Of a stretch of 38,492 nucleotides of DNA, positions 7,922 through 15,145 are shown piece by piece; the first letter of the stretch is position 1, and every line of letters starts with the position of its first letter. The stretch comes from an uncultured Erysipelotrichaceae bacterium (GTDB lineage: Bacteria; Bacillota_I; Bacilli_A; Erysipelotrichales; Coprobacillaceae): positions 1 through 38,492 of the forward strand of contig UPXV01000027.1 in the NCBI GenBank assembly GCA_900538465.1. Reading direction: 5' to 3'. The position numbers and the translations under genes were made by a program. Under the pieces are notes generated by a model, which was not told where the DNA came from, searched no databases, and saw nothing but the letters and a program-made list of their open reading frames with translations.

Positions 7922-7963
7922 AAGCTATAAATTCCTGTTTGAAAGCTGAATTTATAGCTTTTT
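7922..7963 (+). terminator. Terminator of the first GH1 gene
   Basis: A perfect 13-bp stem (7922-7934 with 7948-7960) with a 13-nt loop and a T-run at 7959-7963. Confidence 0.85.
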
Positions 7964-8107
7964 ATTGTTTGTTAATGATTAAATATAGGATAGATGATAC
8001 AATAAAAATAAAGTTTAGATAAGCGTCTTTTTCATGATTGAATTATGAAAAGAAAAGTTTTTTTATGATATTATTGATTAATTGAAAAAATGATGATGGA
8101 GTAGGTG

Positions 8108-8836
8108 ATGGTTTTGAATGAATTATTTGTACAAAAAATCAAGATTGATTGGGAACATATTTCAAAAGAAAGTTATCTTAGAGATATTGATTCTCTTTTT
8201 CAACTTGATGAATTAAAATTTGAAAAAAATGTTACATTTTTTGTAGGAGAAAATGGGAGTGGTAAATCAACTCTCCTTGAAGCCATTGCTGTAGCAAGTG
8301 GATTTAATGCGGAAGGTGGTACGAGAAATTATCGTTTTTCTACATATGAAACACATTCCAAATTATGTCAGGCAATGACTATTGTCAAAGGATGGCGTAA
8401 AATGTCATGGGGCTATTTTCTTCGTGCTGAAAGTTTTTATAATGTTGCGACAAAGGAAATGGAATATGCTGATTCTTTGCACCCATCCAAAAAATATCAT
8501 GAAAAATCTCATGGTGAAAGTTTCTTGGCTTTGGTACAAAATAATTTTCAACCAAATGGATTGTATTTATTAGATGAACCAGAGGCTGCATTATCGCCTC
8601 AGCGTCAATTGACATTATTGGTTGAAATGAATAAATTATCAAAACTTGGAGCACAGTTTATTGTTGTGACACATTCTCCTATCTTGCTTGGACTACCAGA
8701 TGCACAAATCTATTCCTTTGATCATACTATCCATGAAATAGAATATGAAGAAACAGATAGTTATCAAATCACAGAAATGTTTATCAATAATAGAAATCAA
8801 TTACTGGAAAAACTTCTTGATGAAGATGAAATATGA
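8108..8836 (+). CDS. ABC-type ATPase, stand-alone (AAA family)
   Basis: A 242-residue soluble ATPase without membrane helices. Walker A is GENGSGKST (47-55), the signature-like SHGES is at 134-138, Walker B is LYLLDEPEAAL with D156/E157, and the H-loop His189 is in VVTHSPIL. The SHGES and EPEAALSP forms are those of the stand-alone predicted-ATPase group (COG3910-like), closer to RecF/SMC and OLD ATPases than to transporter subunits. The role is unknown. GTG 8105, ATG 8108 and TTG 8114 are in frame; ATG 8108 has GGAG 6 bases upstream. It has no partner gene next to it, and no clear terminator was found before the following gene. Confidence 0.83.
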   Translation: MVLNELFVQKIKIDWEHISKESYLRDIDSLFQLDELKFEKNVTFFVGENGSGKSTLLEAIAVASGFNAEGGTRNYRFSTYETHSKLCQAMTIVKGWRKMSWGYFLRAESFYNVATKEMEYADSLHPSKKYHEKSHGESFLALVQNNFQPNGLYLLDEPEAALSPQRQLTLLVEMNKLSKLGAQFIVVTHSPILLGLPDAQIYSFDHTIHEIEYEETDSYQITEMFINNRNQLLEKLLDEDEI

Positions 8837-8973
8837 GCTTTATAAAATTAGGAAAAGTCACATGATATTTAATAAAAAGGAAAAATGGGGGGATATAAGG
8901 ATTCTTTGATGTGCTTTTTCTTTACTTTATCATGAGACTCCTTTAGAATAAAAAATAATAAGGAGAGGATTTT

Positions 8974-9486
8974 ATGGATTGTCAGATACGAAAATGGAAA
9001 GTAGAAGATCAATATGATTTAGCTAAAATCATAAATAATCAAAAAATAATGAATAATTTACGTGATGGATTGCCATATCCTTATACAGTTGAAGATGCTA
9101 AGGAATATATTTCTTTTGTGCTGCAAGCAGATCAAGAAAAAATGTTTGCTTTTGCTATAACGCTTCATGATCGTGTTATTGGAAGTATTAGCATTACACG
9201 TCTTGATAATATACATTCTTGTACGGGTGAATTAGGATATTATATAGGTGAAGATTATTGGGGTAAGGGGTATGCAACTTGTGCTGTAAAACAGGTATGT
9301 CAGTATGTTTTGAACCATAGTGATATTTTAAGAATTTTTGCTGAACCATTTGCTTATAATACAGCTTCATGCCGTGTTTTAGAAAAAGCTGGATTTCTAT
9401 ATGAAGGAACCCTTCATAAAAATGCAATGAAAAATGGAAAAGTTTTAGATATGAAAATGTATGCTTTAGTAAGAGAGGAATTGTAA
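8974..9486 (+). CDS. GNAT family N-acetyltransferase
   Basis: A 170-residue acetyltransferase of the RimJ/RimL-like GNAT group that should transfer acetyl from acetyl-CoA to an amine. The acetyl-CoA loop is seen as YYIGEDYWGKGYAT (about residues 89-102; Q/RxxGxG/A form), followed by the C-terminal NTASCRVLEKAGFLYEG that marks this subfamily. The substrate is unknown. AAGGAGAGG precedes the ATG by 5 bases. It ends 2 bases before the RsmH-like gene, so the two are co-transcribed; a link to ribosome modification is possible but only suggested by this pairing. Confidence 0.9.
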   Translation: MDCQIRKWKVEDQYDLAKIINNQKIMNNLRDGLPYPYTVEDAKEYISFVLQADQEKMFAFAITLHDRVIGSISITRLDNIHSCTGELGYYIGEDYWGKGYATCAVKQVCQYVLNHSDILRIFAEPFAYNTASCRVLEKAGFLYEGTLHKNAMKNGKVLDMKMYALVREEL

Positions 9487-9488
9487 TC

Positions 9489-10529
9489 ATGGAACCAACA
9501 CATAAAAGAAGAAAAAGATATAGTGGAACACACCCAAAAAGATATGATGAAAAATATAAGGAACTCAATCCTGATTTATATCCTGAAACAATTGAAAAGG
9601 TTATTAAGAAAGGAAGTACGCCTGTTGGTATGCATTTATCTATTATGGTTGATGAAATTTTAGAGTTTTTAAATATTCAAGAAGGCGAAATGGGATTGGA
9701 CTGTACGTTAGGATATGGTGGACATACACTCAAGATGTTAGAAAAATTAAATCATACAGGGCATATGTATGCTTTAGACATTGATCCTATTGAAAGTGTC
9801 AAAACAAAAGAAAGATTATTTAACAAAGGCTATGGAGAAGATGATATTACAATTTACAATTGTAACTTTAAAGATATTGATAAAGTTTCTCAAGAGGTGG
9901 GATTATTTGATTTTGTTTTAGCAGATTTAGGAGTCTCTTCAATGCAAATTGATAATCCAATGCGTGGTTTCTCATATAAAAAAGAAGGACCATTGGATTT
10001 AAGATTAAATCCTCAAATAGGTATACCAGCATCCAAACGATTACAAGAATTAAATAAAGAACAATTAGAAGAATTATTTATTTATAATTCAGATGAACCC
10101 TATGCAAAAGAAATTGCTAGAAATATTGATTCTTATTTAAAGTCAGGTGCAACCCTTTCAACAACAACGGCTCTTTATAAAATCATTGAAAAAAGTTTAT
10201 CTTTTTTACCAGAAGAAGGGAAGAAGGATGCTATTAATAAATCAGCAGCTAGAGTTTTTCAGGCCTTACGTATAGAGGTCAATCATGAATTTGATGTATT
10301 AATAGAATTTATGGAAAAATTACCATTCATTTTAAAACCTGGAGGAAGAGTCGCTATTTTGACATTTCATTCTGGTGAAGATAGAATTGTGAAAAAAGCT
10401 TTGAAAGAAATGAAAAATTTAGGAATCTATAGTGAAGTGGCAAGGCATGTTATTCGTCCTAGCCAAAAAGAATGTCATCTCAATCCTCGTGCCAAATCTA
10501 CAAAGATGCGTTGGGCAATAAAAGCATAG
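9489..10529 (+). CDS. rsmH: RsmH-like rRNA methyltransferase with N-terminal extension
   Basis: A 346-residue SAM-dependent methyltransferase of the MraW/RsmH family, whose canonical member methylates N4 of cytosine 1402 in 16S rRNA. Motif I is DCTLGYGGHT (71-80), followed by YALDIDP, LADLGVSSMQIDNPMRGFS and the C-terminal RVAILTFHSGEDR. A basic stretch of about 45 residues precedes the catalytic part (HKRRKRY, HPKRYDEKYKE), and the usual HxPVLL-type start is replaced by MHLSIMVDE. The usual rsmH lies in the division cluster next to ftsL; here the neighbours are a GNAT gene and a glycosidase. It is therefore probably a second, specialised copy. Confidence 0.85.
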   Translation: MEPTHKRRKRYSGTHPKRYDEKYKELNPDLYPETIEKVIKKGSTPVGMHLSIMVDEILEFLNIQEGEMGLDCTLGYGGHTLKMLEKLNHTGHMYALDIDPIESVKTKERLFNKGYGEDDITIYNCNFKDIDKVSQEVGLFDFVLADLGVSSMQIDNPMRGFSYKKEGPLDLRLNPQIGIPASKRLQELNKEQLEELFIYNSDEPYAKEIARNIDSYLKSGATLSTTTALYKIIEKSLSFLPEEGKKDAINKSAARVFQALRIEVNHEFDVLIEFMEKLPFILKPGGRVAILTFHSGEDRIVKKALKEMKNLGIYSEVARHVIRPSQKECHLNPRAKSTKMRWAIKA

Positions 10530-10535
10530 TTTATT

Positions 10536-10572
10536 AAGCTGAGTATGAAACAAAGTTTCATACTCAGCTTTT
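10536..10572 (+). terminator. Hairpin terminator containing the RpiR palindrome
   Basis: A perfect 16-bp stem (10536-10551 with 10555-10570) with an AAA loop and only four T. Its apical 17 bases (10545-10561) are identical to the rpiR-proximal palindrome at 6385-6401. It can end the GNAT-rsmH transcript and may also be an operator for the downstream GH1 gene. Confidence 0.75.
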
Positions 10573-10582
10573 AAAATGCTAT

Positions 10583-10647
10583 GTTTATGAAACGTTGTTA
10601 TAAACTTAATGGTGTCTATTTACTATTGAAATTATTTTCTATACAAT
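10583..10647 (+). promoter_or_regulatory. Promoter and operators of the second GH1 gene
   Basis: A 17-bp-spaced promoter TTTACT (10619-10624) and TACAAT (10642-10647). Its spacer contains ATTGAAATTATTTT (10625-10638), identical to 14 bases upstream of the other GH1 gene. Further upstream is a dyad GTTTAT-N11-ATAAAC (10583-10605) that includes TTTATGAAAC. Control by the same RpiR regulator is inferred. Confidence 0.6.
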
Positions 10648-10679
10648 GAATTTATCAAAGATTAAGGAGGAAATTTTAA

Positions 10680-12092
10680 GTGGAAAAGAAAATGCCAAAA
10701 GATTTTTATTGGGGAGGTTCTGTTTCATCATTTCAAACAGAAGGTGCAAGAAATGAAGGAGGAAAAGGTTTATGTGTTTATGATGTGAGACCTATGAATC
10801 CAGAATTCTCTGATTGGAATGTTGCAATTGATGAATATCATCGTTATGATGAAGATATTGCTTTAATGAAAGATATGGGATTTAATTTTTATCGTTTTTC
10901 AATTTGTTGGTCAAGAATTATTCCAAATGGAACATTGGATGAACCAGTTAATGAAGAAGGAGTGCGTTTTTATAATGAATTGATTGATAAGTTATTAGCT
11001 GCTGGAATTGAACCAATGATTACATTAGTTCACTTTGATATGCCTTATCACTTAGTTAAAAATTATAATGGTTTTGCTTCTCGTTATGTTGTTGATTGTT
11101 TTGAAAGATATGCAAGAGTATGTATTGAAAGATTTGGAGATCGTGTAAAACATTGGATGAGTTTCAATGAACAAAATTTACATGGTATGATGTTAAGAGT
11201 GTCTAATGCTGAAGAAATTCCTGAAGGTGTTAGCTTACCAAAACATTTATATCAAGTGAATCATAATGTATTCATTGCACACTGTAAAGCTGTGAAAGCA
11301 TTAAGAGAATTACAACCAGATGCTAAATTCTGTGGTATGAATGCTGTAACAAATATTTATCCTTATACAAATACACCTAAGAATAATTTATTTGCTTGGC
11401 AAGCTTACCAATATATGAATGGATTCCATTGTGATGTTTTTGCAAAAGGAAAATATCCAGATTATATGGTCGCGTACTTAGAAAATAGAGGTTGGATGCC
11501 TACTTTTGAAGAAGGCGATGATGAACTTTTGAAATATACAGTTGATTATATTGCTTTTAGTTATTATCGTTCTAATACTATTACGGAAGGTGAATTCGAT
11601 TATGAAAGACCTTATCATGAAGTTGTTCAAGAACATTGTGTAAAAAATCCACATTGTGAAGCCAATGAATGGAATTGGGAAATTGATCCAATTGGATTTA
11701 GATGGACATTAAATGATTTAGCAACACGTTCAGGATTACCTGTCTTTGTTTTGGAAAATGGTATTGGTTGGCGTGAAGATATGACTCAAGAAGAAGTTGA
11801 TCAAATGTTAGCTGAAGGAAGAACAATTGAAGACGATTATCGTATCAATTATCATAGAGATCATATTCGTGAAATGAAAAATGCAATGTTTGAAGAAGGA
11901 GTCAAATGTTTAGGTTACATTACTTGGGGACCAATTGATATTTTGGCAAGTATGTGTAATATGGATAAACGATATGGTTTTGTTTATGTCAACAGAACAA
12001 ATAAAGATATAAGAGATTTAAAACGTATTCCTAAAAAATCATATGCTTGGGTTAAAAAAGCATTTGAATCAAATGGGGAGGATTTAGATTAA
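10680..12092 (+). CDS. GH1 glycosidase, probable 6-phospho-beta-glucosidase (second copy)
   Basis: A 470-residue cytoplasmic GH1 enzyme. The acid/base Glu is E164 in SFNEQ and the nucleophile E359 in VLENG. Around residues 417-433 (WGPIDILAS...DKRYGF) the Lys430-x-Tyr432 pair used by 6-phospho-beta-glucosidases to hold the phosphate is present, and no Glu typical of plain glucosidases is found. The start is GTG, with AAGGAGG 9 bases upstream; the in-frame ATG at 10692 is too far from it. It is clearly diverged from the 6514 enzyme, so the two probably use different substrates. Shared operator sequences suggest joint RpiR control. Confidence 0.92.
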   Translation: MEKKMPKDFYWGGSVSSFQTEGARNEGGKGLCVYDVRPMNPEFSDWNVAIDEYHRYDEDIALMKDMGFNFYRFSICWSRIIPNGTLDEPVNEEGVRFYNELIDKLLAAGIEPMITLVHFDMPYHLVKNYNGFASRYVVDCFERYARVCIERFGDRVKHWMSFNEQNLHGMMLRVSNAEEIPEGVSLPKHLYQVNHNVFIAHCKAVKALRELQPDAKFCGMNAVTNIYPYTNTPKNNLFAWQAYQYMNGFHCDVFAKGKYPDYMVAYLENRGWMPTFEEGDDELLKYTVDYIAFSYYRSNTITEGEFDYERPYHEVVQEHCVKNPHCEANEWNWEIDPIGFRWTLNDLATRSGLPVFVLENGIGWREDMTQEEVDQMLAEGRTIEDDYRINYHRDHIREMKNAMFEEGVKCLGYITWGPIDILASMCNMDKRYGFVYVNRTNKDIRDLKRIPKKSYAWVKKAFESNGEDLD

Positions 12093-12114
12093 CAAGAGAT
12101 TTTCTCTTGTTTTT
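12091..12114 (+). terminator. Terminator of the second GH1 gene
   Basis: A perfect 9-bp stem (12091-12099 with 12103-12111), TTT loop and T-run, starting in the TAA stop. The next start codon is only 14 bases further on. Confidence 0.85.
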
Positions 12115-12127
12115 CTTCATACAAACA

Positions 12128-12781
12128 ATGAATATATTATTAAGTTCTTATGATTTCCATGAAGAATGGGCACAAGATATTATGGGTCCAATTTTACATG
12201 ATGATATGAAAGTTGTTGTGATTCCTTTTTCTTTTGATGAAAAAGAAGTCACAAATGTTGAAGAATTTGACCAAAATTATGGCGTAGAGGGTAAACACAC
12301 ACCTTATATTTTAAGACCATTTCATTATTATGGCATTGAGGATATTGTTTTTGTTGATTATTTTAGAGATAGTCATGAAGTTGCTAAGGAAAAAGTAAAA
12401 GGGGCAGATATTCTTTTCTTTACAGGTGGCTTACCAGATCAATATTATAAACGACTTGATGAGTTTGGCTTGGTTCCTATTATTCAAAAGAGTCAAGCTT
12501 TAAAAATAGGAGCAAGTGCAGGAGCCATGATTCAATTTGATCATTATCATATAACACCAGATGATGATTATCCAACTTATCAATATCAAAAAGGTTTAGG
12601 ATTGGTTCATGGTTTTGAAATAGAAGTTCATTATTGTCATAGTCCTATTCAAGATGAAGGGATTCAAAGAGTGATTTTAGAAAAAGGCTTACCAACTTAT
12701 ACAGTTGCTAATGATGGAGGGATTTTTTATCATCATCAAAGAGTGATTCCTTTTGGAAATGCGCATTTGGTGAATGAATAA
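12128..12781 (+). CDS. Peptidase S51-like protein (peptidase E / glutamine amidotransferase-like)
   Basis: A 217-residue protein of the class I glutamine amidotransferase-like fold. The nucleophile elbow GASAGAM places Ser at about 130, which marks the S51 group (peptidase E, cyanophycinase), whose members cleave Asp-containing dipeptides or related bonds. DILFFTGGLPDQYY (95-108) is the conserved GG strand-turn. The His partner may be in EVHYCHSP. Start ATG 12128 gives a natural MNILLSS beginning; an in-frame TTG at 12107 would lie inside the terminator. There is no Shine-Dalgarno sequence in front of the ATG, which is unusual among the neighbours. Confidence 0.82.
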   Translation: MNILLSSYDFHEEWAQDIMGPILHDDMKVVVIPFSFDEKEVTNVEEFDQNYGVEGKHTPYILRPFHYYGIEDIVFVDYFRDSHEVAKEKVKGADILFFTGGLPDQYYKRLDEFGLVPIIQKSQALKIGASAGAMIQFDHYHITPDDDYPTYQYQKGLGLVHGFEIEVHYCHSPIQDEGIQRVILEKGLPTYTVANDGGIFYHHQRVIPFGNAHLVNE

Positions 12782-12784
12782 TGA

Positions 12785-12832
12785 AAGACAAATTGGGAAT
12801 CTTTTGATATAATGGTCAAGATATGTCAAAAG
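12785..12832 (+). promoter_or_regulatory. Uracil permease promoter with dyad
   Basis: AAGACA (12785-12790), 17 bases, TATAAT (12808-12813). An inverted repeat CTTTTGA-N18-TCAAAAG (12801-12807, 12826-12832) brackets the -10 box and start of transcription and touches the ribosome site. It could be an operator; its protein is unknown. Confidence 0.5.
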
Positions 12833-12845
12833 AGGAGAAAAAGAA

Positions 12846-14138
12846 ATGAATGAAGAAAAAACATTAATTGTTGATGTTAATGAAAAGCCGAAAGGAATTC
12901 AATGGTTGTTTTTAAGCTTCCAACATGTTTTTGCCATGTTTGGAGCAACAATCTTGGTTCCTATTTTAATTGGATTCCCAGTTTCCGTTGCTTTGTTTGC
13001 ATCAGGAGTAGGAACACTTATTTATACGTTTTGTACACAAAAGAAAGTGCCTGTTTATTTAGGGTCATCATTTGCTTATATTACAGCAGTTGTTTTGGCT
13101 GTCAAAGCAATGGGTGGAAATATTTCGGCAGCTCAGACGGGATTGATTTTGGTTGGAATCATCTATGTGATTGTTGCTATTGTGATTAAATTTGTTGGTA
13201 AGGATTGGATTGATAAATTATTACCACCAATTGTCATTGGACCCATGATTGCTGTGATTGGGCTTGGACTAGCGGGAAATGCAATTAGTAATGCTGGTTT
13301 TGTTCAAGGTGGTGATGTTGCACCTATGATTGTAGCGATTGTTACTTTTTTAGTTGCTGCATTCATTTCTAGTCAAGCCAAAGGATTTTTAAAGATTGTT
13401 CCGTTTTTAGTGGCAATTGTGATTGGATATATTTTATCTTTTGCAATGGGATTGGTTGATTTGAGTGAAGTTGGAAAAGCTGCTTGGTTTTCAATTCCTG
13501 AATTTGCTTTTCCATTTGCGATGCCAGATATTTTAGGAACTCATTTTAGAGAATATCAATTGTATTTTGGACCAGAAACTTTAGCGATTCTGCCAGTGGC
13601 AATTGTGACAATTTCTGAGCATATTGGAGATCATACAGTTTTAGGTAAAATTTGTGGTCGTAATTTCTTAAAAGATCCTGGTTTGGATAAAACATTGATT
13701 GGTGATGGTGTTGCAACTGCTGTTTCGGCTTTCTTAGGTGGACCTGCCAATACAACTTATGGAGAAAACACGGGTGTTATTGGATTAACAAAAATCGGTT
13801 CAGTTTATGTCACTTGTGGTGCAGCAGGAATTGCGATTGTGTTATCCTTTTGTGGAAAAATCTCAGCTATTATTAGTTCTATCCCAACATGTGTTCTTGG
13901 TGGTATGAGTATTTTGCTGTATGGGGTTATTGCAAGCAATGGATTGCGTATTTTAATAGATGCACAAGTTGATTTTAATAAGCAAAGAAATTTAATTATT
14001 GCTTCTGCTATGTTGGTCATTGGACTTGGTGGAGCTGTCTTTCCATTAGGTGGCAGTGCGACATTATCAGGAACAGCGTTGGCTGCGATTGTCGGAGTTT
14101 TGTTAAATTTGATATTACCAGATAAGAGTGAAAAATAA
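12846..14138 (+). CDS. uraA: Uracil permease, NCS2 family
   Basis: A 430-residue membrane transporter importing uracil with protons (UraA/PyrP type). Family marks are QHVFAMFGATILVP in helix 1, the YLGSSFAY strand-helix crossing, ISEHIGDH (the Glu matching the uracil-binding Glu of E. coli UraA) and GGPANTTYGENTGV with the second binding Glu. About 14 hydrophobic segments are seen. The uracil-type rather than xanthine-type motif around SEHIGDH supports the substrate. GAGGAG precedes the ATG by 9 bases. It is a single-gene unit; no PyrR-type attenuator was recognised in the short leader. Confidence 0.92.
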   Translation: MNEEKTLIVDVNEKPKGIQWLFLSFQHVFAMFGATILVPILIGFPVSVALFASGVGTLIYTFCTQKKVPVYLGSSFAYITAVVLAVKAMGGNISAAQTGLILVGIIYVIVAIVIKFVGKDWIDKLLPPIVIGPMIAVIGLGLAGNAISNAGFVQGGDVAPMIVAIVTFLVAAFISSQAKGFLKIVPFLVAIVIGYILSFAMGLVDLSEVGKAAWFSIPEFAFPFAMPDILGTHFREYQLYFGPETLAILPVAIVTISEHIGDHTVLGKICGRNFLKDPGLDKTLIGDGVATAVSAFLGGPANTTYGENTGVIGLTKIGSVYVTCGAAGIAIVLSFCGKISAIISSIPTCVLGGMSILLYGVIASNGLRILIDAQVDFNKQRNLIIASAMLVIGLGGAVFPLGGSATLSGTALAAIVGVLLNLILPDKSEK

Positions 14139-14157
14139 GTTTTCATTCTTTTCTTTT
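14126..14157 (+). terminator. Terminator of uraA
   Basis: A 9-bp stem (14126-14134 with 14140-14148, one G-T pair), 5-nt loop and a T-rich run. It overlaps the last codons of the gene. Confidence 0.75.
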
Positions 14158-14167
14158 ATGGTAAAAT
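14140..14167 (+). promoter_or_regulatory. Weak promoter of the second radical SAM gene
   Basis: TTTTCA (14140-14145) and TAAAAT (14162-14167) with 16 bases between. The -35 overlaps the uraA terminator. Confidence 0.35.
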
Positions 14168-14187
14168 AGAAACAAGGATGTGAATAT

Positions 14188-15039
14188 ATGGAATATATAC
14201 CAATTCAATGTAAAAGTGCGATTCGTAAAGTGCATGGTGGGATGCCTTATCAGCACGATGTGAATATTTATCGAGGATGTGAACATGGATGTTTATATTG
14301 TTATGCTTTATATTCTCATGATTATTTGGATGATGAAAAATTTTATGATCATATTTATTACAAAGAAAATATTGTAGAGATATTAGAAAAAGAAATCAGT
14401 AAAAAGAGTTGGAAGAAACAGATTATTAACTTTGGAAGTGTCAGTGATAGTTATCAACCTTGTGAAAAAGATTTAAAACTTATGAGAGAAGTTTTAAAAT
14501 TGATGATTAAATATCAAAATCCTATTAATATTTCCACAAAATCAACATTGATTTTAAGAGATTTAGATCTTATCAATGCACTTTCAAAAGTGACTATGGT
14601 GAATATTACATGCACTGTAACTTGTGCGGATGAAACAATTCAAAAGGTTATTGAACCTCATGCTTCAACAAGTTTAGAGAGAATGAAAGTATTGCAAATA
14701 ATCAAACAAAAAACAAATGCAAGTGTTGGTATTTTAATGATGCCAATTATTCCCTATCTTACAGATTCTGTGGAAAATTTTGATGCTATTTATAAGCTGG
14801 CTAAGGCTATTGATTTGGATTATATTGTTCCTGGTACGCTTTATTTACGTGGAAAAACACGTTCCTATTTTTTAAATAGTATTCGTCAATATGATGAAAA
14901 TATGTATTGGAAGTTAAAAAACTTATATTCTCAAAAAGATGCTTTCAAAGAATATAAAAAGGGTATCTATCAAAGATTGAATCAAGTTCGTCAGATTTAT
15001 CATTTAGAAAATAAATTGATTAAAAAAGTGAATGAATAA
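14188..15039 (+). CDS. SPL-family radical SAM protein (copy 2)
   Basis: A 283-residue radical SAM protein with C31-x3-C35-x2-C38 (RGCEHGCLYCYA). It has the same order of motifs as the protein at 4577: NFGSVSDSYQPCEKDL, ISTKSTLILRDLDL, NITCTVTCADETIQKVIEPHAS and GILMMPIIPYLTDSVEN. The two are paralogues but clearly diverged, the YCYA here versus YCDS there being one example. In this broad family only SplB has a proven role (repair of spore photoproduct), and this protein lacks enough hallmarks to be called SplB. AAGGATG is the likely ribosome site. Confidence 0.88.
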   Translation: MEYIPIQCKSAIRKVHGGMPYQHDVNIYRGCEHGCLYCYALYSHDYLDDEKFYDHIYYKENIVEILEKEISKKSWKKQIINFGSVSDSYQPCEKDLKLMREVLKLMIKYQNPINISTKSTLILRDLDLINALSKVTMVNITCTVTCADETIQKVIEPHASTSLERMKVLQIIKQKTNASVGILMMPIIPYLTDSVENFDAIYKLAKAIDLDYIVPGTLYLRGKTRSYFLNSIRQYDENMYWKLKNLYSQKDAFKEYKKGIYQRLNQVRQIYHLENKLIKKVNE

Positions 15040-15052
15040 AAATCATTCTCTT

Positions 15053-15079
15053 TTAGCACTTTACACTTGACTGTGCTAA
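15053..15079. promoter_or_regulatory. CIRCE operator 1 upstream of htpG
   Basis: TTAGCACTT-N9-CTGTGCTAA. Against the HrcA-binding CIRCE consensus TTAGCACTC-N9-GAGTGCTAA it differs at one base in each arm (plus one non-consensus end base), and the spacer is exactly 9. The pairing extends one or two bases outward (CTTTTAGCAC...GTGCTAAAAG). Confidence 0.82.
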
Positions 15080-15098
15080 AAGAAAGGTGTAATATACT
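15067..15098 (+). promoter_or_regulatory. htpG promoter between/over CIRCE sites
   Basis: TTGACT (15067-15072) lies in CIRCE 1. Either TAATAT (15090-15095, 17-bp spacer) or TATACT (15093-15098, 20-bp spacer) is the -10, just before CIRCE 2. Confidence 0.6.
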
Positions 15099-15099
15099 A

Positions 15100-15126
15100 T
15101 TAGCACATAGATTGTTTGAGTGCTAA
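15100..15126. promoter_or_regulatory. CIRCE operator 2 upstream of htpG
   Basis: TTAGCACAT-N9-GAGTGCTAA. The right arm is the exact consensus and the left arm differs in its last two bases. It sits at the expected transcription start, 20 bases before the ATG, where HrcA binding would block transcription. Confidence 0.9.
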
Positions 15127-15145
15127 AGAAGAAGGAGACGATAGT

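Noticed and set aside
8385..8654. Antisense open frame inside the stand-alone ATPase gene
   Set aside because: Same reason: no ribosome site and His/Phe-rich shadow composition opposite Walker motifs.
8938..8965. CTCCTT...AAGGAG pairing that could hide the GNAT ribosome site
   Set aside because: Only 6 bp with a 16-nt AT-rich loop; too weak to call a regulatory hairpin.
10583..10605. Possible CcpA cre site (TTATGAAACGTTG)
   Set aside because: It lacks one base of the TGNAANCGN core spacing and the right arm does not fit; the sequence is better explained as part of the RpiR-like dyads.
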